A stretch of 64,000 bases of DNA from the NCBI RefSeq assembly GCF_000321225.1, contig NW_004451655.1, forward strand, positions 205,674 to 269,673. Reading direction: 5' to 3'. The notes beneath the pieces were generated by a model that was given only the letters and a program-made list of their open reading frames with translations, made no database searches and had not been told where the DNA came from. The position numbers were made by a program, and so were the translations under genes. The stretch is from Odobenus rosmarus divergens. Its lineage: Eukaryota; Chordata; Mammalia; Carnivora; Odobenidae. Of the stretch, positions 33,493-45,530 are shown in pieces; position 1 is the stretch's first letter; every line of letters starts with the position of its first letter.

Positions 33493-34784
33493 TTTATAAT
33501 CACCATGAATAATTATCTAATATGGTTCAGGAATTTATAATAATAAAGATGTGGTATGTGATTTCAAGGTGATTTGTGTAGCTTTATTTTTCTTAAATGT
33601 AATTTTTAGTATACACATAGGAACCATATTCACATAAACTACCACCACAGCCCAGGTTTGGTGCAATAGGATTAGTGATTTTCTCTAAGGATTTTTTTTT
33701 CCTTTTTTAAGGCAATCAGTTGAACAGATTTTTACAACTTCTTATCTTGAGGTCAATTACATAACGTTAGACCTTCTAAAAGAAACTGAGATTGATTTGG
33801 TTTTGAAGTAAAAAGATTTATACATTTTAGTTCAAAGGGTTTGTGGTCTCTGAGAATCAGTGCTAGATTGCTGACAATAGCAGAGATCATTGATAGGTTC
33901 TCTAAATACATTTTATTCCTCTGACCAAATTCGTAATTATGAAGGATAGAATATATACTATTAATTACTTTGCATAAATTTATAGTGAGATCTTCTGTAT
34001 GCAACTTGTAAGGAATTAAGTGAGGAATTATTTCCCAAGGAATTAATTCTCCGGATCACTGAAACTATTTCATCTAAAAATTAGTGTTTATTTTAAAATT
34101 TTGACAAAACTTTTCATGAATTTATTTTCTTGTTTTGTAAAGATATTATACTGAAGATAAAACCTTGAGCGAGTAGAAAAGTAGAAATTGTTAGTCAAGC
34201 TTATTGATTTTAAAGATACAGAAAATAAGTCCAGCCAGTGGCAGAACCAACACTACTAATTGAGGTTCCTTATTCTTTTTGACATTCCATGTTGATTTCC
34301 AATAAATTAACCTATACTTTTCCCAGAACAGTCTTTTTGATTATCAGTAATACCCTACCTTCAGTTTGAGTGCAATGTGACCCCTAGAGATGTTTGGGTA
34401 TGATATGGTTTGTTGTGATTTAAAGTAAGTAATTTATTTTGGAGTGGAGTTGGTATTTAGAAATACCAATTTCAAATAGATGGATTGATTTTAATTGCAA
34501 ATTTATGACCAATCCTTAAATAAATAGATGATAATGAAGAAAATTAACATTTTTCTTAATAGTTAGGGATCATGTTTTTGTCAGATGTGCCTCAGATGGA
34601 AAATGTAAGGCTGAAATAAGAATTTCTGCATTTTTAACTAGCTGTGTGCTGTAACTGTAGCTTCTTCAGGAAGATAAATGGCATATTCTCCAAATAACCA
34701 CTATTGACTAGTAATGGATTCAGTTTTCAAACATGTATGTCAGTCTTTTTCAATGTGTTTTGCTATTTGGTTGACATCATAGGT
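33493..34784. other. Unassigned AT-rich DNA
   Basis: No gene or repeat recognised. Confidence 0.5.
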
Positions 34785-34925
34785 AGGGTTGGTTGCTTGT
34801 TAGAAACCTAGATCTTGGTTCCCACCCAGAATTGACTAGACAAACCTCTAGAAATGGGGTCAGGTAATCCGCATTTTGAAGAAGTAACAAAGGGATTCTT
34901 ATACACACTAAGAATAAAAACACCT
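34785..34925 (+). mobile_element. MER20-like hAT DNA transposon fragment
   Basis: 'gttagaaacctagatcttgg', 'tcaggtaatccgcattttga' and 'gattcttatacacactaaga' follow the order of MER20, a non-autonomous hAT-Charlie element. Terminal repeats are not clear. Confidence 0.65.
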
Positions 34926-35342
34926 GTCATCGTGTCAAACATTTATGAAATACAAGTAAATGTTTTATTCATTAAATTTTTGTTCAGGACTTTAAATAGG
35001 ATAAACATCCTCCTATTTTCCATTTGCCTTGGGTCTGGGCCTTATTTCTGGAATCTGGCTTTTGATTTCATATCCTTCTGAAGTTAGGGAAGACCAGGAA
35101 AGAGCCATGTAAAAAGAGACCCTGAACTTCAACAGAGAGTCTGGTGTTACAGCTCCTCTGGGATACTCACCTTTTCGAAATATGACAGATTTTTTTTCTC
35201 TATCTTGAACCATATGGTTGCTCCAAGTCAATGGGGTAAAGTTTCAATTATGTCATCAACTATTAGAGAGATCAACCATTGTTTTATATTATAAAATCAT
35301 GAAGCTATCAGAGTCTGCTAAGAAACAAATATTGAATTCACC
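34926..35342. other. Unassigned sequence
   Basis: No gene or repeat recognised. Confidence 0.5.
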
Positions 35343-36045
35343 CATTGATTTATTCAGTGAGTATTTATGGAGAATCTACTCTGTGATTGCAATAGAACAG
35401 TGAGGGAAAAAAACTGATTAAAATCGCTATTCTTATGGAAATTGCATTTTTGGTGGTTTGTGAATATAAGAATTGAATCTCCTGAGACAGTGAAATGTAA
35501 GCAACATAAGAAAGGTATGGATAGATGGAAGAAAAATATTTGTGGTAAAGGGAACAGTGAGTACAAGTACTCTGAGGGAGAAGTATTCTGGTTATGCTTG
35601 AGAAACAGCAGTTGTGACTGAAATAAAATAATCTGAGGACACTAATCATGTCAGAGAGGTACTGCTAAGTGGCAGCAATATAATGAAGGAGCTTGTTGGT
35701 CTACCAAAGAACTTCAACTTTTACTCTAAGTAAAATAAGAAGCCTGCAGAGATTTGGAGCAAAATAGTGACAGTGTTTTAGGTTTAAATAGTCACTGTAG
35801 GTGCTATGTTGAACAGACTACAGAGGAAAAAGGAAGGATGCAAGGTAATCTGTTGCTATTATCTAGGTAAGAAATAATGAAGAGTTAGATCAGAATAGTA
35901 ATCATAGAGATAGTAATATCTGGTCAGACTATAGATATATTTTGAAGGTAAAGTGAATATGACTTGTTGGTTGATTTTAAGATGGAGTGGGAGAGTAAAA
36001 GAGAATTAAAAACAACTCCAAGTTTTGGCTTTGAACAACTGGAAG

Positions 36046-37021
36046 ACTTTCTTTTTTTTTAATTTTTAAATTTTATTGTTAGTCACCATACAATATATCA
36101 TTAATTTTTGATGTGGTGATCCACGATCCATTGTTTTCATATAACACGCAGTACTCCATGCAGTACGTGCCCTCCTTAATACCCATCACCGGGCTAACCC
36201 ATCCCCCCTCCCCCTCCCCTCTAAAACCGTGTTTGTTTCTCAGAGTCCATAGTCTCTCATGGTTCATCTCCCTCCAATTTCCGCCCCCTTCATTTTTCCC
36301 TTCCTTCTCCTAATGTCCTCCATGCTATTTATGTTCCACAAATAAGTGAAACCATATGATAATTGACTTTCTCTGCTTGACTTATTTCACTTAGCATAAT
36401 CTCCTCCAGTCCCACCCATGTTGATGTAAAAGTTGGGTATTCATCCTTTCTGATGGCTGAGTAATACTCCATTGTATATATGAACCACATCTTCTTTATC
36501 CATTCATCTGTTGAAGGGCATCTCGGCTCTTTCCACAGTTTGGCTATTGCAGACATTGCTGCTATGAACATCGGGGTGCATAGGGCCCTTCTTTTCACTA
36601 CATCTGTGTCTCTGGGGTAAATACCCAGGAGTGCAATTGCTGGGTCATAGGGTAGCTCTATTTTTAACTTTTTGAGGAACTGCCACACTGTTTTCCAAAA
36701 TGGCTGTACCAACTTGCATTCCCACCAACAGTCTAAGAGGGTTCCCCTTTCTCCACAACCTGTCCAACATTTGTTGTTTCTTTCCCTGTCCATTTTTGCC
36801 ATTCTAACTGGTGTAAGGTGGTATCTCAATGTGGTTTTGATTTGAATTTCCCCGGTGGCTAATGATGATGAACATTTTTTCATGTGTCTATTAGCCATTT
36901 GTATGTCTTCTTCAGAGAAGTGTCTTTTCACGTCTTCTGCCCATTTTTTGACTTGATTATTTGTTTTTTGGGTGTTGAGTTTGAGAAGTTCTTTATAGAT
37001 CTTGGATACCAGCCCTCTTTA
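36046..37021 (-). mobile_element. Young carnivore L1, 5'-truncated (~1 kb)
   Basis: Antisense: T-rich tail, 'gttagtcaccatacaatata', 'acccatcaccgggctaaccc', then ORF2 C-terminal sequence with an open 200-codon frame, ending abruptly at 'gataccagccctcttt'. It is the least decayed long L1 piece here apart from the 5' UTR at the left edge. It splits the L2: text on both sides is continuous L2. The TSD is not clear. Confidence 0.92.
36329..36931 (-). pseudogene. L1 ORF2p C-terminal domain, 200-codon remnant
   Basis: An open frame covering the end of L1 ORF2 to its natural stop. It contains the cysteine-containing C-terminal segment ([20 protein letters not shown]) and the [11 protein letters not shown] and [10 protein letters not shown] motifs typical of ORF2p ends. 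The endonuclease and reverse transcriptase domains are absent because of 5' truncation, so no active enzyme can be made. The methionine start is internal to ORF2 and not a real start. Confidence 0.9.
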
Positions 37022-37673
37022 ACAAAGATAGGAGATGACTGAGAGAATAGCAGTTTTGGAGGGAAAATCAAGAGTTTAGATTTGGAAATCTTAACTTTGT
37101 TACATTTGGATACCTTTTTGACATCTAACTAGAGAGCATAAGCTGTTGAATATGAACATCTTGTATTAAGGAGAGAGAGCTTCTTTGGAAACACAAATGT
37201 GAAACCATTACCATGTAACTAGTATTTAACTCCAAGAACCAAGATTAAGTCAACAAGGGAATGAGTGTTGGTAGAGAAAGTAAAAGGACTGAGGTTTGTG
37301 CCATAGGGCACAAAATTTTAAGTAGCCTGGGAGATGAAGAGGATGCAGCAAGGGATTCTGCAAAGAAGCACCCAGTAAATTAAAGAGACATCTGGCAGTG
37401 TGTAGTGTTCTAGATGTCAGCTGAGAAAAGTGTTTCAGGGGGAGTATGGCAAAATTTGTAAAATGCTACTGGGAAGTACAGTCATATGAACACAGATGAT
37501 TTCCCATTAGACTTAATAATGTAGAGGTCATTGAGAATAACTATCCTTTGTATGAAGAAAATTATATGGGAGGAAGGGGGAATTATTGCAGTGAAGCCCT
37601 TGAGTGAAGTCAGTTATACAAAAGATGCCCACTTGGCTCAGATAGTATTATGGGCAGTTCATCAAAAATTTGA

Positions 37674-37811
37674 GTGACCATACATCACAGTTTGCCCAGG
37701 ACAGTCCCAGTTTACCTGGGACAGTACTGATTGATGTTTATGGTAATTACCAATAACACCTTTTTTCACTATCAAAAGTGTTTCAGTTTTGACAATAAAA
37801 TATGTGGTCAC
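37674..37811. mobile_element. MITE-like DNA element with short terminal inverted repeats
   Basis: Begins GTGACCATA and ends TATGTGGTCAC, which pair as imperfect inverted repeats. The interior is symmetrical in feel ('tttgcccaggacagtcccag ... gtttacctgggacagtactg'). It resembles a mammalian non-autonomous DNA transposon I cannot name. It lies within the long L2. Confidence 0.5.
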
Positions 37812-38015
37812 ATTATCTATAATAACATCATTAAAAGTTGTGCTCTTAAACTAAAAGCAAAGCAAGTCAATATACTACTACTTTTAGCCAGTCATATTTA
37901 GCTACATTAGTGCAGATGTGGAAGCAGTGGAGATGCAGATTTAACCAGAGATGCATGCATGTTTGTCAGCACAGTTAGATGAAGAAAGGGATGAGTGAGA
38001 GAGTTAAGGATATAC

Positions 38016-38028
38016 GCAGAAAGTTTGC
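38016..38028 (+). repeat. TSD of the U6 retrocopy, left
   Basis: gcagaaagtttgc, identical to 38111-38123. Its inner end (GCAAA on the minus strand) also matches the next U6 bases, giving microhomology at the truncation point. Confidence 0.88.
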
Positions 38029-38050
38029 GTGTCATCCTTGCGCAGGGGCC

Positions 38051-38096
<46 letters not shown>

Positions 38097-38107
38097 AAAG
38101 CGAGCAC
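38029..38107 (-). ncRNA. Truncated U6 snRNA retrocopy (pseudogene)
   Basis: Minus strand from 38107 reads the U6 5' stem, the ACGATACAGAGAAGATTAGC segment (includes the ACAGAGA box that pairs with 5' splice sites) and GCATGGCCCCTGCGCAAGGA, ending at GACAC. About 79 of 107 nt are present. The 3' end and the terminal T-run are gone. One visible change is T for C in the 5' stem-loop (GCTTTGGCAGC). No U6-type promoter (PSE or TATA) was seen upstream. The 13-bp TSD gcagaaagtttgc flanks it at 38016-38028 and 38111-38123, so it is an L1-style retrocopy rather than a gene. Confidence 0.93.
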
Positions 38108-38110
38108 AAT

Positions 38111-38123
38111 GCAGAAAGTTTGC
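38111..38123 (+). repeat. TSD of the U6 retrocopy, right
   Basis: Identical to 38016-38028, three bases beyond the U6 5' end. Confidence 0.88.
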
Positions 38124-38939
38124 AATGCTTAACCATTAGATTCAATAGTGTTAGGGAAAGGAAATAAGGAGGTGAAGGGGGGATAAAAGGGTGGTGGTAT
38201 CAATAGAATATAAGTTCCAATGGAGTTGAGTGTTTCCTCAATTTGTGGAACTAGAAGAACTGAGAGAGAACAAGAAGAGATGGTGCTCACAGAACAGAAT
38301 GTTGGAAACTGAGGTTGAGTTCCAATGTACGACCTTGAAAATAAGGGCTGAAGTCAAAAGTAGAGTATAACATCACTGGAGGAGAGAAGTTCAAGGATCA
38401 AATCTGTCCAATCTGGACAGATCATCCAGATATTTATATAAAAAGTAATAGGACTAGTATTGTGTAGGAGAGAGTGACAATAATTCAGGAATTAGTACAT
38501 TTGAAAAATGAGGCAGAGTGACCTTGAAGTCTGTTGATGACCCAAATTAGGAGGAGTTCTTGGCTATATTAATCCCATGACATGAAATTCAAAGCTAGGT
38601 ACTTTCAGAGAGGGAAGAGAGAAATGATCTGAAAGTATTACTAAAGAGAAATAAAGACACCTATCTACCTCAAAAGCTAGTGATAAAATGTGGTGTGGTA
38701 ATAAAAATATTGAACATTTAAGAAGGGTATGAGAGAGTCAGTATCTTCGTGAGATAATTCAGGTTTTAGGTAAAATAAGGTGCTGAAAGAGTTGTTGAGA
38801 TAGTAGGTTAAGATTATAGAAAATTGTGTCAATGATGGGACATAAGTTCCAAAGGACCTAATGGAAGGGTTTTAGTAGTGTGAGAGGGTGGGGGATGAGT
38901 CATAAAAGATAGACTGATGTGAAAAAGAAATAAAAAAAA

Positions 38940-41080
38940 TCCCACTTAAATTATATTAAAAAGAATAAAATACGGGAGCACCCAGATACATAAAGCAGTT
39001 AATCACAAAACTAAAGGAACTAATTGATAGTAATATAATAATAGTAGGGGACTTTGATACCTTACTTACATCAATGGATATATCATCCAAAATGAAAATG
39101 AACAAGGAAACAGTGGCTTTGAATGACACATTGAACCAGATGGATCTAATAGACAGCTTCAGAACACTCCATCCTAAGCCAGCAGAATACACATTATTTT
39201 CAAGGACACATGGAACATTCTCCAGAATAGATCACGTAGTAGGCCACAAAACAAGTCTCAAAAAATTTAAAAAGATTGAAGTCATACCATGCATCTTTTC
39301 TGACCACAACACTATAAAACTAGAAATCACCCACAAGAAAAAATCTGGAAAGACCACAAATGCATGCAGGTTAAATAACATGCTACTAGACAATGAATGG
39401 GTCAACCAAAAAATCAACGAGGAGATCAAAATATACATGGAGACAAATGAAAAAAAAAAACAAAAACAAAACCACAATGGTCCAAAATCTTTGGGATTCA
39501 GCAAAAGCTGTTCTAATAGAGAGTGAAGTTTATAGCAAAACAGGACTACTTCAAGAAGCAAGAAAAATCTCAACTACACAACCTCAAAAATCTACCTTAT
39601 ACCTAAAGGCGGTAGAAAAAGAACAAACAGAACTCCAAATCCATAGAAGGAAATAATAGATTAGAATAGAAATAAATGAAATAGACACTAAAACACACAG
39701 TAGAACAGATCAATGAAACCAGGAGCTGATTCTATGAAAAGATCAAAAAATTGATAAGTCTTTAGTCAGGCTCATCAAAAAATAAATGAGAGAGAACTAA
39801 TTCAAACAATCAGAAATGATAGAGGAGAAATAACAACTGACACCACAGAAATAAAAAGGGTTATAGGAGAATATTATGAAAAATTATATGCCAACAAAGT
39901 GAACAATATAGAGGAAATGGATAAATTCCTAGAAACATATAACCTCTCAATACTGAAGCAGGAAGAAATAGAAAATTTGAACAGAACAATTACCAGCAAT
40001 GAAATTGAATCAGTAATCAAAAAACTCCCAACAAACAAAAAAGTTCAGGACCAAATGGCTTCACAGGGGAATTCTACTAAACATTTAAAGAAGAGTTAAT
40101 ACCTCTTCTCAAACTGTTCCAAAAATTGAAGAGAAAAAAGCTTCCAAAATGATTCTATGAAGCCAGCATTACCCTGATACCAAAACCAGATAAAGACACT
40201 ACAAAAAAAGAGAACCACAGGCCCAATATCTCTGATTAACATAGATGCAAAAATCCTCAACAGAATATTAGCAATCTAAATCCAAATCCAAATATACATT
40301 TAAAAATCATACACAGTGATCAAGTGTGACTTATTCCTGGGATGTAAGGGTGGTTCAATATTTGTAAATCAATTAATGTGATATATATAACATCAACAAG
40401 AGAAATGATAAAACCCATGATCATTTCAATAGACTATAAGATGTTGATGAAAGAAATTGAAGAAAGTCACAAATAAGTGATAAGATGTCCTATGCACATG
40501 GATTAGAATAATTAATATTTTCAAAATATCCATTCTGCCCAAAGCAATATACAGATTCAGTGCAGACCCTATCAAAATTCCAATAGCATTTTTCAAAGAA
40601 ATAGAAAAAAAAATCTTAAAATTTGTGTGGAACCTCAAAAGACATTTTATAGACAAGCAATCTTGAGAAAGAAAAACCGGGAGCATCACATTTCCTGATT
40701 TCAAACTATATTACAAAGATACCATAATCAAATCAGTATGCTTTGGCATAGAAACAGATATAAAGATCAATGGAACAGAATAAAGGCCCCAGAAATAAAT
40801 CCATGCAATATAGCCAGTGAATTTATGACAAAGGAGCCAAGAATACACAATGGGTGAAGGATAGTCTCTTCAATAAATGGTTAGGTAAATGAGATGGCCA
40901 CATGTAAAAATTTAAACTGGACCCCTATCTTATACACACAAAAAAATCAATGAAAAATGGTTTAAAGACAAATTTAAGACCCGAAACTGTAAAATTCCTA
41001 AGAGAAAATAAGAGACTAAGCTCCTGATAAAGTTTTGGCAATAATTCTTTGGATTTGATACTAAAACCAAAGGCAATCTT
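38940..41080 (+). mobile_element. L1 ORF2 fragment with internal deletion
   Basis: Sense ORF2 from the endonuclease ('aatagtaggggactttgata') through the spacer into RT ('accctgataccaaaaccaga'), then later ORF2 ('ccattctgcccaaagcaata') to 'ctaaaaccaaaggcaatctt'. At about 40430-40441 the text jumps from 'atcatttcaata' to 'agatgttgatgaaagaaatt', losing the RT stretch expected to hold the catalytic aspartates. Partial frames remain at 39074-39526 and 39899-40099. Neither ORF1 nor the 3' UTR is attached. Confidence 0.85.
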
Positions 41081-41440
41081 CCAAAAAAGAAAACTTCAGG
41101 CCAAGATGACTTTACTATCAAATTCTACTTAATATTTCAAAAAGAAATAACACCAATTCCATATAATCTCTTCTACACAACAGAAGAAGGGATGATTCTC
41201 AACTCATTTCATGAGGTCAGTATTACCTTAATACCAAAACAGATAAAGATATTATAGGAAAACTACAGATCAATATCCCTCTGAACATACATGTAAAAGT
41301 CAACAAAATATTTTTAAATAAAATCTGGAATGTGTGAAGGTAATGCAGCATGACAAAGTGAGAGCTATCTCAGGAACACAAGAGTGATTCAATATTTGAA
41401 AATTAACCAATGTTATTTACCATATTAACATAAAATAGGG
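41081..41440 (+). mobile_element. Older L1 RT-region fragment
   Basis: After 41080 the sequence jumps back to RT-type text ('cttaataccaaaacagataa', 'aatatttgaaaattaaccaa') already seen upstream, but more diverged. It is a separate, older L1 copy next to the previous one. Confidence 0.72.
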
Positions 41441-41659
41441 GTCACCCCAAAATATAAGTTTACATGCAGGTGTTTTGTTCCTTTCTATGACTTCTTCCTT
41501 TCTGAAATTTATCCCCTCAATTTCCTGCTGTTCTAGACATTCTGATCTTTGTTCTCTAGTATCTCAAGATACTGAAACTGCAGACTTTCTACTTGGGTTA
41601 TAGTCACTCAGCATTCTTGGGTTCTGTAGGATTCTGTCATGGTAAAGCTTTCTAAAACG

Positions 41660-42125
41660 AGTATCCAGAATGGTTCTGGGTAGCAGAATTTTGAGATAGT
41701 GCCCAAGATTCTATCCCTTGGTGTATCCACTCTGTACAAACCTTGGTGAAATTTCCCTTGGTGAAAGAGGTTTGAAGCATAAGGGAGAATTTCATGTACA
41801 GAAAATCCTCTGTTGTTGACTTTGAAGATGGAGGGAGTTATGTGGCAAGAACATAAGAGCAGGATCCAGAGCTGGGAGAAACACCCTGATGATAGGCAGC
41901 AAGTAACTGAATTCTGCCAATGTCTGAATGACCCTGAAAGAGGGCACTGTGCTCCAGATGAGAACACAGCTATCTGGCACCATAATATCAATCTCGTGAG
42001 AACCAGAACAGAGAACCCAGCCTAACGTGCAGTCCTCTGACCTACAGAACTGCGAGATAATAAATGAATGTTGTTTTAAGCTAAGTTTATGGTAATTTGT
42101 TACCCAGCTCTAGAAAGCGAATACA
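41660..42125 (+). mobile_element. Mammalian LTR (MLT-like), solo
   Basis: Sense LTR end: 'ctgacctacagaactgcgag', then 'ataataaatgaatgttgttt' with the poly(A) signal, then 'ggtaatttgttacccagctc' and a '...gaataca' terminus. The 5' limit is uncertain. The AATAAA near the 3' end sets the strand. Its 127-codon minus frame is incidental. Confidence 0.75.
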
Positions 42126-44490
42126 GGATTCCTTCTTTCTAAGATCATGTGTCTCCTGGTTTTGTGCTTAGTTTTCATAATTCTACAGTGCCTCAAATAA
42201 TTTTGTTTTTCTTTTGTCTAATCTCTATATTGTCTTTGTGAAGATTATTCCTATATAAGCTACTTTGCTATTACAAAAAATGAACTCTCTTACTTATGAG
42301 ACTTACTATGTGGAGTAAAGCATATTTTTCATATTTTCCTAATATGTGCAGGTTTTTCATAACTACCTGGTTTTGCAGATTACCTATCTTAAAATACTGT
42401 CAGAAGCGGAACATTCATATACATTTTAATGGCAGCACTCTATGGACCTGAAGTTCTATAGGAAGTCAGAAGCAGATACTCAGAATCTTAGGAATGAAGT
42501 TTCTGTTCCCTGATGACTACATGCATAATTACTGCACTGGATCTAAGATCATAGGGAATTTTTTTTTTCACTCTGATTCATTTAAGGAAGGAAATCACAA
42601 GTGTGATCATGCCAGAATAGAAAACTTCAAGATCTATTCAGACTCTACAGTTTATACAGTCGTAGTCAAAGGCAGGCCAAGAGATACAGAGTGAAAGGCA
42701 AGGCTCAACATAGAAGTGGACCTGAAAATTAAAATTAACTCAAGCCATTCAGCAACATAACTTGGTTGACACTGTAACACGATACATTTCATTGAACCGA
42801 TGAAGCTGAAACAAGTGGTACTGAGTGTGCTTAGGTACTTGTACCTGGACCATATTTGCTTCCTCATGCAACTTGTAGGGCGTTGACTACTAGTGATGAT
42901 CTGCTGCTTCTTTTCAAAGAGAAGACATAGGCAAAGAGTACTTATGCAGTGGAAGTCAGTTACACTTAAGGGGGGCCAGATACCTACTACTCCATTCAGA
43001 GGGAAACAACGGGTTATTTTTGTTCATTTCTCTTTTCTCTTTTGTTCAGGGAGGGGTTTTTCATTTCATGTGCCATTATACACAAAGTCTGTATGTCTTA
43101 AAACTTGTTTGTTTGTGAAGGGAGGGTGAGGTTTGCTGACATACATACAATGATGGATATTTGGCAGTGGTGTTGATGAGAGTTTCATGTTTGAGGAGAC
43201 TTCTTTTCCTGAGTCCTTTTCGTACTATCAGTTGGTCATCAAGTTGGGAAATACTCCTTCCTTCCATTCAAATACTCCTCTGCTTAATGTTCTATCTTTC
43301 CTTTGGGTATTAACCCCTCCAACTTCCCTCCTCCTTCTCCTTGTCACTACTTCATCTTCTCTAGAGAATGAGAAACTCGTTTTGTAAAAATTCAGAATCT
43401 TTTGCACATATTTAAATAAGATGATACATCAGCATTTTTTCCTATTTTTCCAAGGAAATGATTCTCAGAGTGCCAGTGAAAAATAAAAATAGGTACACTC
43501 TTAGTGAACAATCAGATTCATTACTTTATATAAAACCACAGCATTCAAGAAAAAAATGAAATCATGAGATGGCAGGAAAACTTTGCTTTTGTAGCAATCT
43601 GATGCTCTGGCTCCCAATCGTCCCGTGTCTGCATATGCAGAGGGGTGAAACACTGGGAACATCTCCCAGTGTCACTCAAGAAAGTAACCTTGGGAGGAAG
43701 AATGCATTTTCAATTTATTCTACCTGTGTTTTTATTGGCAAAAGTAGAGAAATTGAATGGGTTATCCTGGTACAACTCAGCAGAGTCCCTCTTTCGGGAA
43801 GACTTCAAGACATTTACCTCAATGTTGGCTAGGTTCCCTATGCTCACCTCCACATGTGGTTGTCCTCAGTGTGTGCTGAATTCCTAAATCAAGTCACTAC
43901 CAAGAGAAATGTGGGTTTCACCTTACCAAATGAGTATGTTACTATTGTAGTGGTAAGTTAAGTAAATTCATGAAGATCAACTACCTCAAATTTACTCTGT
44001 ACATATATTCAGGTATTTCAAGCAATCATACCTAGAACATATATTTGGAGAGGAAGGACTAATAAAGAGTAGAGAATGGCAAGCCTGGGAATAGAACTAT
44101 TATTAGAGTAGGTAGCTAATCTATTTTTATAAACAAAGGGTATTTATCAGGATTGATTATCTAAATAACAATCAGTGGTATTTTCTAATGCCTAGATAAA
44201 TTCCAGTACACTCTCCTTTTCCAGAGAGTGTTCTTCTTTAATTTTAAGCACTATAAAAAAAGCCTATAAATACAATCTTTACATTTTTTTGAAAATCTTA
44301 TGGCAATATGGTCTTGGAGGTCCCACAGAAACAGAAAAATAGAAATTTCTGTTTGGAATATCAAATTCTGTATGTGCGTCCAAGTACTATATTTTCTTAA
44401 ATCTATACTGCCTTTGATTTTAAAGACACTAATAAGTGAAAAAGTCATCTTTGCATCAATATAATATAGTGGTTCATTTAAAAATCCTCT
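42126..44490. other. Unassigned DNA
   Basis: Several short open frames (largest about 87 codons near 43569-43832) show no family resemblance. No repeat recognised. Confidence 0.5.
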
Positions 44491-44605
44491 CTCGGGCACT
44501 TGTGACAAGGTCTGGGTGTTGTATGAAAGTGTCGAATCACTAAATTCTGTACCTGAAACTAATATTATGCTATATGTTAACTGGAATTTAAATAAAAACT
44601 TGAAA
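44491..44605 (+). mobile_element. Very short L1 3' UTR insertion with TSD
   Basis: 'ggtctgggtgttgtatgaaa ... gaaactaatattatgctat ... atttaaataaaaac' is the last ~110 bp of a carnivore L1 3' UTR. TSD of about 11 bp (aaaaatcctct) at 44480-44490 and 44606-44616. An extreme 5' truncation. Confidence 0.88.
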
Positions 44606-44616
44606 AAAAATCCTCT

Positions 44617-45059
44617 TTAATTAGAAGCAAGAAAGAAGTATTTCAAATTCTGTTTTATATTCATTCACTGATGTTTCCAAATTTTATCATTGTACTTATG
44701 TGTGAGGCATTTTATTAACTTCTGTAAAGTAGTCCATGTTTAGGAAAAAATACCATCTTTTTAGATGAAAAATGTATAAGGAAATAATGTAGTTACAATG
44801 TTGAAACATAAGATAAATTGACATATGCGTGAGATACAACCTACTAGACAAATTATGAAGGTTTTTTGGATAAAATTTTCTCTGTATCCCCTGGAAACTG
44901 GTGAGATGTTGCAAATGCAGAGACTGAGAAAAGAGAGATAATATAAGACCAAAGAAGTGACCTGAGTAGCTATAGGAAATTATTAATCATTTTATGAATT
45001 CATTTAGTCTAAAATTTTTGCTAAATAATAACATTATTTAACTGATATGAAGATTTTTC
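44617..45059. other. Unassigned sequence
   Basis: No gene or repeat recognised. Confidence 0.5.
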
Positions 45060-45530
45060 CATCTCCTGTAATTGTAAAATATTTTATTATACAAATTATG
45101 TATATATCTGTATTTGTAAATAAGAATCAGAAAATACTTCCGTACCCATCATCACACTTAAGAAACAGATTATTAAATAAATTCACATGAAGCTCCCCAA
45201 ACTCTGTATAGCTTCCCTTATATGGCCTTAGGACCCAGAGAAAGCAATGATTCTGAGTTTTGTGTTTCCCATCTTATTCTCCATATATGTTTCTTGTATA
45301 CAAATATAACAGTGTTTAATTTTGCTTGTTTTTAAACTTTATGTAAATGGTATTTGTACTGCATTTAAAAATTTTTTCCCTTTAGCTTAACCATCCATTA
45401 GTATTGATGCATACAGCTGGAGTATATTTGTTTTTTATTCATTTTCAAGGATACAGCATATTAAATTATTATATTTACCAAACTACATACGAATGTCAAA
45501 TTTATTGTTTTTCATAGCTTTAACTTAACC
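45060..45530 (-). mobile_element. Old L1 3' UTR fragment
   Basis: Antisense text 'acagtgtttaattttgcttg', 'taaactttatgtaaatggta' and 'agtattgatgcatacagctg' follows L1ME/L1MD-type 3' ends. Confidence 0.68.

Larger units (their letters stand above)
35343..38880 (-). mobile_element. Long L2 LINE copy with nested insertions
   Basis: Left to right this is 3' to 5' of L2: the 3' end ('gatttattcagtgagtattt'), then 3' ORF and UTR text ('aaaaacaactccaagttttg', 'gaaaatcaagagtttagatt'), worn RT-domain text near 37400-37640, then endonuclease-side text near 38390-38480. Minus the inserts it covers over 2 kb, long for L2, where most copies are a few hundred bp of 3' end. Inserts: L1 at 36046-37021, a small inverted-repeat element at 37674-37811, and a U6 copy at 38029-38107. 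Stops throughout; the left end is firmer than the right. Confidence 0.7.

Noticed and set aside
39074..39526. 150-codon plus-strand open frame as a host gene
   Set aside because: L1 ORF2 endonuclease-to-spacer sequence.
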